Counted from the first letter of the stretch, positions 1 to 9,444 are shown. The stretch is DNA of 64,000 nt from CAXBNB01 sp040151475 (GCF_040151475.1 NZ_JBDKWG010000148.1:90173-154172), one strand, 5' to 3'. Notes: generated by a model from the sequence alone, not told the origin. Numbers and translations are program-made.

Positions 1-627
1 ACCATAGTATGATATTCCCACTTCATAAATTCTTATCCCCCTTAGCTTGGCAATTTTTGCAGTAACCTCTGGTTCAAATCCAAACCGATTCTCTATTAGA
101 TTTATGCTCTTTATTACATCTACTTTGAATAGTTTGTAGCAGGTTTCCATATCAGTAAGGTTCAGGTCAGTTAGTATGTTTGAAAGGAGTGTCAAAAATG
201 CATTACCTACTGAATGCCAAAAAAACAAGACACGATGTGGATGGCCACCCATGAAGCGAGACCCAAACACAACATCGGCCTTATCTTCAATTAAAGGCTG
301 GAGTAGATTGATATACTCTCTTGGATCATATTCCAAATCAGCATCTTGTACTATAACATAATCTCCCGTTACATGCTCAATTCCCCATCGTATAGCCGCC
401 CCTTTTCCTTGATTCTTTTTAAAAGAATGTAAAATAATCTCTAGGTTTTTATTAGAATTGATAAATTGAGTCACTATATCTTTAGTAGCATCAGTAGAAC
501 AATCGTCTATCAATATAATCTCACGATCTAAATCTCCAATATGGACTTTATGTACTTGTTCAAGGACTATTCCTATTGTTTTTTGTTCGTTAAATGTCGG
601 TATTAGAATTGAAAGCTTTTTTCTCAT
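1..627 (-). CDS. Glycosyltransferase family 2, DPM1-like (3' end cut by the window edge)
   Basis: An open frame starts at ATG 627 on the minus strand and runs off the left edge after 209 codons without a stop. The protein begins MRKKLSILIPTFNEQKTIG, the classic GT-A glycosyltransferase start. It has IDDCSTDAT near residue 42 and QDADLEYDP near residue 95, the metal/nucleotide-sugar binding acidic motif of dolichol-phosphate-mannose-synthase-like enzymes, followed by FGSRFMGG. This family moves a sugar from a nucleotide donor to a polyprenyl phosphate or a growing glycan on the cytoplasmic face of the membrane. It has the same orientation as the polysaccharide genes from 2271 to 9318, but a plus-strand gene separates it from them. 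Acceptor and sugar cannot be told. The C-terminus, where membrane segments would lie, is outside the window. Confidence 0.9.
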   Translation of the reverse strand, partial: MRKKLSILIPTFNEQKTIGIVLEQVHKVHIGDLDREIILIDDCSTDATKDIVTQFINSNKNLEIILHSFKKNQGKGAAIRWGIEHVTGDYVIVQDADLEYDPREYINLLQPLIEDKADVVFGSRFMGGHPHRVLFFWHSVGNAFLTLLSNILTDLNLTDMETCYKLFKVDVIKSINLIENRFGFEPEVTAKIAKLRGIRIYEVGISYYG

Positions 628-666
628 TTTATTTATTTCACTCAATTATTCAAGAGCCTTTTTCAA

Positions 667-2274
667 ATGTTAGTGATCCTATTAGTATGGTTTTATATAT
701 TCTTTAGTTGCATAGGCACAACTAAAATATGCATTATTTTTTTTGGCCTTAAAGAGTCAAACCTTTTTGTAGAATTCTTAATCGGGCTTGCAGTTCTGGG
801 AGCAATATTTTCATACTCCTCGATTTTAACTCCAACAAGATTTAATGGGCTCTTTTGTCTACCCTTATTTATTTATGGACTAATAGTCGTAGGGAAGAAT
901 ATTGAATCGTCATTCAAGGCTATTGGAATTCTTGAGTTCTTACTTTTTGGTGTTGTATTCTTAGTTGTTTTATTACAAGCATCAAAAACTCCTTTCGTTA
1001 CAGATGTAGGTCTTTATCATGCACAAACTATAAGATGGTCGGAATCATTTCCGGTAGTATCTGGATTGGGAAACTTGCACGGACGGCTTGCTTTCAATTC
1101 TGTTTTTCATATTTTGGTATCCTCTTTTGGATTTTCTTTTTTCAATAATGTCATGCTTCATGGTACACTGTCAAGCTTTTGCTTACTACTTGGTTTGATA
1201 TATATGATCAAGGAAGCTTTTCATAGTAATAACCTCTATATCAATATTTGTAGTGGAACCTCAATTATACTACTTTTATCTTTTTATCGAGATTGGATAT
1301 CTTCACCTACACCGGATATTCTTGTCACTATTCTAATATTAACCATAACCTTTGTATTTATTGACAGTTTTTCAACTTTTCATTCCTCAAAATTCCCAAT
1401 CTTAATTTTAAGTGTATTTGCGGTAACTGTAAAGCTATCATCTCTTCCAATAGTATTGTTACCAGTCATCTTAATCGTTAGATCAAAATTTGATTTTAAA
1501 TCTTTGTTGAAATATTCAGCTTTGCTACTGTTCTTTCTATTGCCTTTTTTTGTGCGTAATTATTATTTGAGTGGATATCTAGTTTATCCTTTTGCACATA
1601 TGGATCTTTTTGATGTGCCTTGGAAAATTCCATATGAATTAGTTATTAGGGAGAGTGAGTGGGTTAAAAGTTTTGCACGAACGGGATCGTATGATTTACA
1701 ATGGTTTTCAACCTTAACTTTTAAAACTTGGCTGCCTATCTGGTGGTCGAATCAAATGATACTCAATAAACTCCTAATTTTCTCAATTCTATTTTTATTA
1801 TGCATTCTACCTGTAAGTATTGTTTTAAGAAAAAATGACGCCTCCAAGAAAGCTGAAAAATACCTTTTAACTGCAATGTTATTAGGTGTTGTATTTTGGT
1901 TTTTAATGGCACCTTACCTCCGATTTGGTCATGGGTTTATAATTGCCTTTATTTCAGTAGGGTTCTATTTATTTATTTCAGGTAGACGGTTTTTGGACTG
2001 GGTTGTTCATAAACTCTTGATCCTTGGACTACTTGCTTGGGGTTATTCATTTTATCGAGAAGTAAAAGAAGGTGATTATCAATTCATATCTCCATCTCAT
2101 TATAACAATGTAGAGCTAATCAACAAAACCGTTGGTGATAACACTTATTATTTGCCCTATAGGTCAAATTTATGCTGGGACAGTCCATTGCCATGTACCC
2201 CTGACCTTAATGATCAACTTAAACAATTAGGGGCTACTATGGATTGTGGGTTCGCAATTTCAATTTCTGATTAA
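667..2274 (+). CDS. Polytopic membrane protein of the polysaccharide locus
   Basis: 535 residues, dominated by hydrophobic segments from residue 1 to about 460, so an inner-membrane protein with roughly ten or more helices. A short soluble tail follows, with CWDSPLPCTPD near residue 508 holding paired cysteines. That tail resembles the ending of a family of O-antigen-locus membrane proteins (LIC_10190-like), a recollection rather than a search result. Such proteins are thought to be lipid-linked-sugar glycosyltransferases or polymerase-like proteins; I cannot assign a reaction. It is the only plus-strand gene in the first 9.3 kb. Its stop codon overlaps that of the convergent fucosyltransferase by 4 bp. 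The gene is visibly richer in A+T than gmd and fcl, as are its neighbours to 3956, which suggests acquisition as a block. Confidence 0.75.
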   Translation: MLVILLVWFYIFFSCIGTTKICIIFFGLKESNLFVEFLIGLAVLGAIFSYSSILTPTRFNGLFCLPLFIYGLIVVGKNIESSFKAIGILEFLLFGVVFLVVLLQASKTPFVTDVGLYHAQTIRWSESFPVVSGLGNLHGRLAFNSVFHILVSSFGFSFFNNVMLHGTLSSFCLLLGLIYMIKEAFHSNNLYINICSGTSIILLLSFYRDWISSPTPDILVTILILTITFVFIDSFSTFHSSKFPILILSVFAVTVKLSSLPIVLLPVILIVRSKFDFKSLLKYSALLLFFLLPFFVRNYYLSGYLVYPFAHMDLFDVPWKIPYELVIRESEWVKSFARTGSYDLQWFSTLTFKTWLPIWWSNQMILNKLLIFSILFLLCILPVSIVLRKNDASKKAEKYLLTAMLLGVVFWFLMAPYLRFGHGFIIAFISVGFYLFISGRRFLDWVVHKLLILGLLAWGYSFYREVKEGDYQFISPSHYNNVELINKTVGDNTYYLPYRSNLCWDSPLPCTPDLNDQLKQLGATMDCGFAISISD

Positions 2275-3068
2275 AGCCAATTCCAATTTAAATTAGAGCT
2301 TATCCCTATAGGATTTTCAATTTTCTCTTGAAAACCAAACCAATATTTTGGTGCAATAATTTTTCGGTTCTTATTCCCTCCTAAAAAAGCAGCCCACCAT
2401 GCAAACGAGCTGTTGGAAATAATTGCCATTTCAGCTTGCATAATCATTTGGAAATCATTCATTATTGTATCTGAGAACAATTCTAATTTTGGAATAAAAT
2501 CAAAATCTTTGAAATATTCTTCAGCACGAAAACCAACTAACAATATTCTGTAATCTTGGATATCTCCTAAGCATTCAATTGCTTTTTTATAATACTCATT
2601 TAAAAGAACCATGTGTTCTGGATAATCATCCCGTCTTACGTGAATACAAACTATTTTTTCTTTAGCAAGTCCGTTTAACTGAAGTTTTTCATTGAATAAT
2701 TGCCTGTAATGTGACTTGACTTGAAAAGCCGACTTTATAAAATCAATATTGCTTTGGAAATATTCTAAAGATTGATAAAAGCCGTAGTATATTTTTTTAT
2801 CTGTCAATAGATCAATGTTACCCTTTGGTAGGAGTTCACGTTGCTCAGATACCTTTTCTAGTTTGACTAGTCTCTTTTTGTACATTAAATTGATGATTTT
2901 ATTCCTCAATGGATTGAAATGAGGCATATCAAAGTATTTATGTAAATCTAAAGGGTGATGGTAAAAGCTTAAAAAGTAACGTGTTTGAAGTTTTAAGCCT
3001 GCGGAAATTATGAAGGCATATTGAAACATTTGATTTCCTAATCTTCCTTGAATATGAATTCCTATCAT
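2271..3068 (-). CDS. GT11 alpha-1,2-fucosyltransferase-like glycosyltransferase
   Basis: 265 residues. The N-terminal IQGRLGNQMFQYAF (residues 6-19) and the motif HVRRDDY (143-149) are signatures of family GT11, alpha-1,2-fucosyltransferases that use GDP-L-fucose. A third conserved block, SNSSFAWWAAFLGG, lies near residue 220. The enzyme would act in the cytoplasm on a lipid-linked glycan. This fits the nearby gmd and fcl genes, which make GDP-L-fucose. It is the last gene of the minus-strand run from 9318 and starts at ATG 3068, 6 bp after the methyltransferase stop. Its stop overlaps that of the convergent membrane-protein gene. The acceptor sugar and exact linkage are not readable from sequence. 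Confidence 0.9.
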   Translation of the reverse strand: MIGIHIQGRLGNQMFQYAFIISAGLKLQTRYFLSFYHHPLDLHKYFDMPHFNPLRNKIINLMYKKRLVKLEKVSEQRELLPKGNIDLLTDKKIYYGFYQSLEYFQSNIDFIKSAFQVKSHYRQLFNEKLQLNGLAKEKIVCIHVRRDDYPEHMVLLNEYYKKAIECLGDIQDYRILLVGFRAEEYFKDFDFIPKLELFSDTIMNDFQMIMQAEMAIISNSSFAWWAAFLGGNKNRKIIAPKYWFGFQEKIENPIGISSNLNWNWL

Positions 3069-3074
3069 GATGAT

Positions 3075-3956
3075 TTAATCTCTACAAGTTCCAAGAAGGT
3101 AATAATTATTAGGAATACTTGGGATTTCAAAAATTTTTCCATTTTTTACAATTCCACGATCTACTAAACCGTTAAAATATAACCAATTATCTATCCCATG
3201 AAATTCTTTCTGAAATGCTATCAAAACAATTTTTGATGATCTAATGACTGGTTCGAACGTTTTTCTTAATGACATTGGCGATTCACTTAGTGACCATAGG
3301 GCAATAAAAGAATCTGGATTTCGATTGGATAATAATTTGGAATCTGTTAAATATTCAATTTTAGCGGAATCAATAACACTGGATAGATACCATTTTTGAA
3401 TCTTATTAAAAACTGGCAAATCATAGATTGTATATTGATTTCTATATCCAATGTTTGAAACCAATCGACAAAAGCTTCCATAACCACCTCCAAATTCCAA
3501 GATTGAACGAAGCTTTAAGAATTCTTCAATATCAATCACCTGAAGTATTTTATTCAAAGAATATGCATGATGCACGAGGTTTCCACTTGATCTCGGATAG
3601 TATTTATAAATAGGAGGATTGCCCAAACTGTTTTCTACAATAGCATTTCGGAAATGATTCCAACTTCTAGATTCTTTTAATTCGATGAATTGAACCTGCC
3701 TTGCAGAAAAGAACATTGTTCCTTGTACGGTTGGAAATCTTAAAAATTCATTTGGATCACCATTTTCAAATTCCTTAACCATTTTTCTTTGGAAATTTTC
3801 CCAAGATTGTGTTAGTTCAATATTGGAGTTATCATTTGACCGCAGAGTAATCAAGAATTCTTTATTGCGTTTTTTGTGATCAGACTTCATTCGCATAGAA
3901 TAGATACCTAATAATATTTTATATTTATAAAAGACTCGTATTATTCTATTGACCAT
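3075..3956 (-). CDS. Putative sugar O-methyltransferase
   Basis: 293 residues. The block ILEFGGGYGSFCRLV (about 152-166) followed by YTIYDLPVF is the SAM-binding Rossmann signature seen in a family of putative sugar O-methyltransferases from polysaccharide loci (TIGR04371-like, by recollection). It probably methylates a hydroxyl of a glycan residue in the cytoplasm; in several ABC-exported O-antigens terminal methylation caps the chain. Its first 16 bp overlap the 3' end of wzt, so the two are probably translationally coupled. That pairing matters because Wzt C-terminal domains can recognise capped chain ends. The capping role here is inference; no target residue can be named. Confidence 0.75.
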   Translation of the reverse strand: MVNRIIRVFYKYKILLGIYSMRMKSDHKKRNKEFLITLRSNDNSNIELTQSWENFQRKMVKEFENGDPNEFLRFPTVQGTMFFSARQVQFIELKESRSWNHFRNAIVENSLGNPPIYKYYPRSSGNLVHHAYSLNKILQVIDIEEFLKLRSILEFGGGYGSFCRLVSNIGYRNQYTIYDLPVFNKIQKWYLSSVIDSAKIEYLTDSKLLSNRNPDSFIALWSLSESPMSLRKTFEPVIRSSKIVLIAFQKEFHGIDNWLYFNGLVDRGIVKNGKIFEIPSIPNNYYLLGTCRD

Positions 3957-5161
3957 TCTGCTCGACGTAAAAATTTGCTTGATGATTTTGGGGGTAATTC
4001 TTGATAGTTAAATGGAAACTGGCTAGTGACCTCAAAAGTCAATACTTGATCTGAGTGATCTATGTATTCTGTGTCTTGCATAACAGAATAGTGTATGGAA
4101 TAATCTCCCACATTCAATCCTAAATTATCTAAAGTAAAAATTATCTTATGAGATCCGAGTACTTGTGAATTATTAAATAACTGTCCTGTTAATCTATTAT
4201 GATGAAGTAGTAGATTATCCCCATTAAAATCTTTAATTCCTATTCCGACAATTAAACGTGAAAAATCAAAAGCATGATTTTGAATGGAGTAGTCCATTTC
4301 AATTCTGATGTTCATATCGGACTTAATTTGATGTATTTCAATCCCAAATTCATTTGTTATCCGCAATGACTCTACTATCAATGCCCCATTTCCTCTTCTT
4401 TCTTTAATTGAATGCCTTTGTACCGAGGAAGTATTAAACTGCATATAGCTAGTGATTATTTCCTGTATGTTGCCAATGGTTTGAATCATCCCATTATTTA
4501 GTTGAATACCAGATGTACACAATTTCTCAATCGCTCCCATATTATGACTCACAAACAGCACAGTCCTACCTTCCCCGGTTACTTCTTCCATTTTGCCGAG
4601 GCATTTTTTTTGAAAGTCGGCATCACCTACTGCCAGTACTTCATCGATTATAAGTATTTCGGGTTCTAAAAATGCGGCAACTGCAAAAGCCAACCTCACC
4701 TTCATGCCGCTACTGTAGTGTTTTATGGGAGTGTCTATGAAGTTGCCCACGCCACTAAAATCTACGATTTCATCAAACTTAGATTTGATTTCATTTCGAC
4801 GCATGCCCAGTATGGTGCCATTGAGGAATACATTTTCCCTTCCACTTAACTCAGGGTGAAACCCTGTGCCCACCTCAAGTAGAGAAGAAACTCGGCCATT
4901 TATTTCAACTTTCCCACTGGTTGGATAGGTGATTTTACTGAGGATCTTAAGTAAAGTGCTTTTTCCTGCGCCATTCTTCCCAATAATACCAACAGCTTCT
5001 CCTGGCTGGATGGTCAAGTTGATGTCTTTGAGTGCCCAGAAGTAATTCTCTTCTTTGGTTTTAGAAAAATTAAATAGTGATTCTCTTAAAGAAGTCGATT
5101 TCAATTGACCTATCTGGTATTTTTTGGAAAGATCTGATATTTTGATAGCGTAATCTTCCAT
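3941..5161 (-). CDS. wzt: ABC transporter ATP-binding subunit for polysaccharide export (Wzt-like)
   Basis: 406 residues. The ATPase domain has Walker A GKNGAGKST (61-69), signature YSSGMKVR (149-156) and Walker B ILIIDEVLAVGD (169-180), plus the VSHNMG switch histidine. After residue 240 a further 160-residue beta-rich domain matches the layout of Wzt, whose C-terminal domain binds the non-reducing end of the O-polysaccharide. It powers movement of an undecaprenyl-linked glycan across the inner membrane with the Wzm partner encoded 1 bp upstream (5163-5975). Simple capsule exporters (KpsT-like) lack this extension, so an O-antigen-type exporter with chain-end recognition is the better reading. 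Confidence 0.92.
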   Translation of the reverse strand: MEDYAIKISDLSKKYQIGQLKSTSLRESLFNFSKTKEENYFWALKDINLTIQPGEAVGIIGKNGAGKSTLLKILSKITYPTSGKVEINGRVSSLLEVGTGFHPELSGRENVFLNGTILGMRRNEIKSKFDEIVDFSGVGNFIDTPIKHYSSGMKVRLAFAVAAFLEPEILIIDEVLAVGDADFQKKCLGKMEEVTGEGRTVLFVSHNMGAIEKLCTSGIQLNNGMIQTIGNIQEIITSYMQFNTSSVQRHSIKERRGNGALIVESLRITNEFGIEIHQIKSDMNIRIEMDYSIQNHAFDFSRLIVGIGIKDFNGDNLLLHHNRLTGQLFNNSQVLGSHKIIFTLDNLGLNVGDYSIHYSVMQDTEYIDHSDQVLTFEVTSQFPFNYQELPPKSSSKFLRRAEWSIE

Positions 5162-5162
5162 A

Positions 5163-5975
5163 TTAGATTAAGTCAGCCATAGTTCGCTCCATTTTTTTAA
5201 AATACCACAGACCAGAAAAAAAGATAATGAATACAAGCCCAAATGAAATCAAACTGTAAACTCCTGGAGGAGGAGTATTCAAAATTGCCCATCTAAATCC
5301 TTCGACAATTCCAGACATTGGATTTAGGTAATACAATACCTTATATTTTTCTGGAATCAATGCAGCGGGGTAAGCAATAGGAGAAGCGTAGAGCCCAAGT
5401 TGCACCAAGAATGGAACGATGTGCTGAAAATCACGGTACCTAATTGTCAATGAACTAAGCCAAATGCCCACACCAAGGGCAAAAAGGATATTGAGCAATA
5501 CAAAAACTGGAAAAATGAATATAGAAGGCGTTATGGGTATGTTGTAATAAAAGAGTAAAACGATTGTCATTGCCAAGGCAATTCCAAAGTCAACAAAGGC
5601 GACCAGGCTTTTACTCAAAGGGATGACCAGTCTTGGGAAATAGATCTTTTTGATCATTTCCTGAGCTCCAATGATAGACGTACCACTTTGGTTCATCACA
5701 AAAGCAAAATAGGACCAGGCACTCATGCCACACAGTGCAAAAAGTGGATACGGAATATTGCCTGTATCTACTTTTATTGCTCGCCCAAATATTAATGTAA
5801 AAATGAGTAAAGTAGAAAGGGGCTGTAGGATTGCCCAAAGAAGCCCTAAAAACGTTTGAGCATAACGCACCCTCAAGTCTCTGTATGCCAAAACCCAAAA
5901 CAAATCCCTGTAATCAAACAATTCTTTCAGGTTAAGTTTTCTGGAAGACGCTGAAGTGATGGTGGTTTTAGACAT
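5163..5975 (-). CDS. wzm: ABC-2 type polysaccharide export permease (Wzm-like)
   Basis: 270 residues with about six hydrophobic segments. The N-terminal block RDLFWVLAYRDLRVRYAQTF and the following LGLLWAILQP are typical of ABC-2 permeases of the Wzm/RfbA family. It forms the inner-membrane channel for lipid-linked glycan export and works as a dimer with Wzt, encoded immediately downstream. Start ATG 5975 lies inside the 3' end of the preceding membrane-protein gene (8 bp overlap), showing tight operon structure: gmd, fcl, membrane protein, wzm, wzt, methyltransferase, fucosyltransferase. Confidence 0.93.
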   Translation of the reverse strand: MSKTTITSASSRKLNLKELFDYRDLFWVLAYRDLRVRYAQTFLGLLWAILQPLSTLLIFTLIFGRAIKVDTGNIPYPLFALCGMSAWSYFAFVMNQSGTSIIGAQEMIKKIYFPRLVIPLSKSLVAFVDFGIALAMTIVLLFYYNIPITPSIFIFPVFVLLNILFALGVGIWLSSLTIRYRDFQHIVPFLVQLGLYASPIAYPAALIPEKYKVLYYLNPMSGIVEGFRWAILNTPPPGVYSLISFGLVFIIFFSGLWYFKKMERTMADLI

Positions 5976-7281
5976 GACTTGATTGCAATTGAAATTTTTT
6001 ATTAGTGATCAATAATAATGCAGTCATTAGAAACGGAATCATGGGGATTTTATACCGAACCAGCGAACCAAAATTATAAGTAGTCACGCCGATGGCAAAA
6101 GCGAATAATACAGCAAAGATAAGGCAAAATACAAATAGTGGATTAGAAGCAGCTAGTACAAAGGACTTCCTTTGGAATAAAAAAACTACAAATAAATACA
6201 AAACAAACGTGTTTTCAAGGGCAGACAATAGCATGACTGGGTTTCTGACTTCCCATAAAAACGGCCTGAAAAATGACGTAATCACCGCAGGGACAAATTT
6301 ACGTGCCAATCCAGTTGGTGTAAAGTCATAATCGCCTAGGGTATAACCAGATCCTTGATCCCTTTCACTTACAAAATAATTCCATTTTGCTGTTTGCTCA
6401 GCTGTATATAAAACAGTATCTATCGAATACCTGTAATGATTGGCACTAACGAGGACCGTTGTGAAATAGGCAGAAGCAATACCCAAAGATATCAGGAATG
6501 GCGCCAGCATTGTTTTAATTAATTGATTTTTGATTTTGCTTTGATTTTGCAGGTAAAAGTAAAAAGCAAGAGCCGGCATAAAGCAAATCACTATATATAT
6601 TTTGATAGTATATAATACATAAAAGCCAACTATCAATAGAATGGTACTCTTTAATAGCTTTTTCTTAAAAATAAAGACCTGTGAAAACCCGTAAAACAGC
6701 CAACCCAAAGCACCTAGGGTTAAGGTGTCTTTCATGAGACCAGATCCCCAAAAAAAAACAGAAGGAACGAATAATACTCCGAGGGCTATATGTTTGATGA
6801 AACTTGGATAAAACTTGTAAAAGACAAGAAAAATCATCCATATCCCTGAGTAACTGGTTACTGCAAATAGTAAAGCAGTAGCAGAATAAGCGTGAAATGT
6901 AAGCAGATCAAAAAAGCCTGCTACTCTTACCACAAAGTAAGAAGCGCTATCTCCAAAAGTATATATCTGGCTTGTGTACTCGAAATTCTCAGGGGTATAA
7001 ACCATCTCTGAAAAAATCATCTGTAGCCCTACAAAAGGACTGTCTAAAAAGGCATTCCAAATGTAGTTACTTCCTCGTTGGAAGTAGGTGAATGTATCCC
7101 CCCCTCCATAGTAAAACTGGTAGATCATACCCAAGGCGATAGCTCCAATGAACTTTACTGTCAGTCCAGGTATAAAATATCTTCTGGTATTTTGATCGGT
7201 TACGAGAGGCCTTATTGAATAGGCTATTAGATAGAGTATGAGTAAGTAAATAGGAGTAATAAAGAAATCTTTAATACCCAC
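5968..7281 (-). CDS. Polytopic inner-membrane protein, polysaccharide operon
   Basis: 437 residues, mostly hydrophobic, with about ten predicted membrane spans and a loop carrying YGGGDTFTYFQRG near residue 60. I do not recognise the family. The start is GTG at 7281, sharing one base with the fcl stop (TAGTG), and the end overlaps wzm by 8 bp, so it is embedded in the operon. Size and topology suggest a membrane glycosyltransferase or a Wzy-like polymerase. However, ABC-exported glycans normally polymerise in the cytoplasm without a Wzy, so a periplasm-facing modifying or ligating role is also possible. Function is inference from position only. Confidence 0.7.
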   Translation of the reverse strand: MGIKDFFITPIYLLILYLIAYSIRPLVTDQNTRRYFIPGLTVKFIGAIALGMIYQFYYGGGDTFTYFQRGSNYIWNAFLDSPFVGLQMIFSEMVYTPENFEYTSQIYTFGDSASYFVVRVAGFFDLLTFHAYSATALLFAVTSYSGIWMIFLVFYKFYPSFIKHIALGVLFVPSVFFWGSGLMKDTLTLGALGWLFYGFSQVFIFKKKLLKSTILLIVGFYVLYTIKIYIVICFMPALAFYFYLQNQSKIKNQLIKTMLAPFLISLGIASAYFTTVLVSANHYRYSIDTVLYTAEQTAKWNYFVSERDQGSGYTLGDYDFTPTGLARKFVPAVITSFFRPFLWEVRNPVMLLSALENTFVLYLFVVFLFQRKSFVLAASNPLFVFCLIFAVLFAFAIGVTTYNFGSLVRYKIPMIPFLMTALLLITNKKFQLQSSHV

Positions 7282-8216
7282 TAAGCGAAAGTATTTTTAT
7301 CATTAAACTCCCCAATAGTCCTTTCCAATCCTTCTTGGAGACCAATTGTTGCCTTCCAGCCTAGACTAGTCAGTTTGCTTACATCCATCAATTTCCTTGG
7401 GGTGCCGTCCGGTTTTGTCGTATCGAATTGTAATTCTCCTTCATATCCTATGATCTGTTTGATATGCAATGCCAAATCTTTGATGCTGATGTCTTCTCCA
7501 ACGCCAACATTTATCAAACCAGCTTCATTGTATTTTTGCATCAAAAAAAGGCACGCTTGCGCCAGGTCGTCCACATGAAGAAATTCTCTTTTTGGGCTAC
7601 CTGTTCCCCAAATTTGTACATATTTTTTGTTTTGGACTTTAGCTTCTTCAAATTTTCTTATCAATGCAGGCAATACATGTGACTTTTCTAAGTCATAATT
7701 ATCGTTTGGCCCATAGAGATTAGTGGGCATGGCTGATATAAAGTTACATCCGTATTGGGCTCGGTATGCATCACACATTTTGATACCCGCTATTTTGGCA
7801 ATAGCATAGGGTTCGTTGGTGTATTCAAGCAATCCGGTAAGTAAATACTCTTCCTCAAGAGGCTGAGGAGCAAGCTTTGGATAAATACATGAGGAACCTA
7901 AGAACAAGAGTTTTTTTATCTTATGTACATAAGATTGATGAATGACATTGGATTGTATCATCAAATTGTCGTATAAGAAATCCGCTCTATACGTATTGTT
8001 GGCTACAATACCACCTACTTTGGCTGCTGCAAGGAATACATATTCAGGTTTTTCTGCTGCAAAAAAATCTTCAACTTCTTGTTGATTTTTCAAATCGAGT
8101 TGTTTTGACGTTCTGCCAATTAAATTGGTGAACCCTTCGCTTTCCAGTTTTCTCCAGATGGCAGATCCGACCATTCCGTTGTGACCGGCAATGTATATTT
8201 TACTCTCCTTCTCCAT
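7281..8216 (-). CDS. fcl: GDP-L-fucose synthase
   Basis: 311 residues, the usual length. Extended short-chain dehydrogenase/reductase: nucleotide motif GHNGMVG (11-17), catalytic Ser in LGSSCIYP (about 108-109) and YxxxK at Tyr137/Lys141. It catalyses NADPH-dependent 3,5-epimerisation and 4-reduction of GDP-4-keto-6-deoxy-D-mannose to GDP-L-fucose in the cytoplasm. It follows gmd with a 17-bp overlap, the standard gmd-fcl pair, and supplies the donor for the fucosyltransferase at 2271-3068. Confidence 0.96.
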   Translation of the reverse strand: MEKESKIYIAGHNGMVGSAIWRKLESEGFTNLIGRTSKQLDLKNQQEVEDFFAAEKPEYVFLAAAKVGGIVANNTYRADFLYDNLMIQSNVIHQSYVHKIKKLLFLGSSCIYPKLAPQPLEEEYLLTGLLEYTNEPYAIAKIAGIKMCDAYRAQYGCNFISAMPTNLYGPNDNYDLEKSHVLPALIRKFEEAKVQNKKYVQIWGTGSPKREFLHVDDLAQACLFLMQKYNEAGLINVGVGEDISIKDLALHIKQIIGYEGELQFDTTKPDGTPRKLMDVSKLTSLGWKATIGLQEGLERTIGEFNDKNTFA

Positions 8217-9318
8217 TGCCCTGTATTTTGTGCCCTCCTTCTTTCAGGTATAAATTCCTTTTGGCAAGTTGCAAATCAGCATCTACCATTTCTTTTACCA
8301 GAGTATCCAGATCATATTTTGGAGTCCACCCTAGTTTTTCTTTTGCTTTGGTAGCATCGCCTATCAGTAGTTCCACTTCCGTTGGCCGGTAGTAGTTGGG
8401 ATCAATTTTAACTACTTTTTGCCCGGGCGTTAACTTCCATTCCGGATTGTTACAAGATTTAATTACTCCAATCTCGGCTTCATTTTTTCCTGAGAAAGTA
8501 ATTTCTACATCGAGTACTTTAAAAGCTTTGCTAATAAAGTCTCTGACAGAAGTAGTGACACCAGTGGCCAATACATAATCATCAGGTGTGTCTTGCTGAA
8601 GCATCAGCCACATTGCTTCTACATAATCCCTGGCATGTCCCCAGTCTCTTTTTGCATTGAGATTGCCCATGTACATGGCCTTTTGAAGGCCAAGAGCAAT
8701 TTTGGTGACGGCCTGAGTGATTTTCCTTGTAACAAAAGTTTCGCCTCTGAGCGGACTTTCATGGTTGAAGAGAATACCATTGACTCCATAAATATTGTAG
8801 GCTTCCCTGTAATTGACGGTGATCCAATAGGCATATAGCTTGGCTACACCATAAGGAGATCGGGGATAGAAAGGTGTTTTTTCTGATTGGGGCACTTGCT
8901 GTACCAGTCCGTAGAGTTCGGATGTTGATGCCTGATAAATTCTTGTTTTTTCTGTCAGGCCAAGAAGTCGTACGGCTTCAAGTATCCTCAATGTGCCTAA
9001 TCCATCCGTATTTGCTGTATATTCCGGCTCTTCAAAACTCACCTTTACATGCGACATGGCTCCAAGGTTATAAATCTCATCAGGCTGTATTTCCTGAATA
9101 ATCCTTGTAAGGTTTAATGAGTCGGTCAGGTCGCCATAATGCAATATAAACCTCTGATTGTCAACGTGCGGATCTTCATAAAGGTGGTCGATACGATCCG
9201 TATTGAAAGAGGAGCTTCTTCTTTTGATACCATGTACTTCATATCCTTTTTTAAGTAAAAATTCCGCAAGGTATGCTCCGTCTTGCCCCGTTACTCCAGT
9301 GATAAGTGCTTTTTTCAT
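8200..9318 (-). CDS. gmd: GDP-mannose 4,6-dehydratase
   Basis: 372 residues. Nucleotide motif GVTGQDG (8-14), RRSSSFNTDRI (33-43), catalytic STSE (131-134) and YxxxK at Tyr156/Lys160 are all in place for GMD. It converts GDP-D-mannose to GDP-4-keto-6-deoxy-D-mannose, first step to GDP-L-fucose, using tightly bound NADP. It is the first gene of the minus-strand run that reaches 2271. A 144-bp gap separates it from the divergent glycosyltransferase gene; I see no clear minus-strand TAnnTTTG box there. Confidence 0.97.
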   Translation of the reverse strand: MKKALITGVTGQDGAYLAEFLLKKGYEVHGIKRRSSSFNTDRIDHLYEDPHVDNQRFILHYGDLTDSLNLTRIIQEIQPDEIYNLGAMSHVKVSFEEPEYTANTDGLGTLRILEAVRLLGLTEKTRIYQASTSELYGLVQQVPQSEKTPFYPRSPYGVAKLYAYWITVNYREAYNIYGVNGILFNHESPLRGETFVTRKITQAVTKIALGLQKAMYMGNLNAKRDWGHARDYVEAMWLMLQQDTPDDYVLATGVTTSVRDFISKAFKVLDVEITFSGKNEAEIGVIKSCNNPEWKLTPGQKVVKIDPNYYRPTEVELLIGDATKAKEKLGWTPKYDLDTLVKEMVDADLQLAKRNLYLKEGGHKIQGNGEGE

Positions 9319-9410
9319 TAATTGCTTGATGCTGTACTTACTGATTATTGCTTCTTATTAGGTTGTAAATTTATAAGAACCATTCTGTATTTACCCATTT
9401 TTTCATAACA

Positions 9411-9444
9411 TTGATTTTAAATACTACAGACTGGTATATGTTTG
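9411..9444 (+). promoter_or_regulatory. Candidate Bacteroidota promoter for the glycosyltransferase at 9463
   Basis: TTG at 9411-9413, a 23-bp spacer, then TATGTTTG at 9437-9444, which matches the -7 consensus TAnnTTTG. The box ends 18 bp before ATG 9463. It contains the TTG that an ORF finder would take as the start codon (9442), which argues that the coding start is the ATG. Confidence 0.5.

Noticed and set aside
176..361. Plus-strand frame near the left edge
   Set aside because: It is antisense to the clear GT2 glycosyltransferase on the minus strand.
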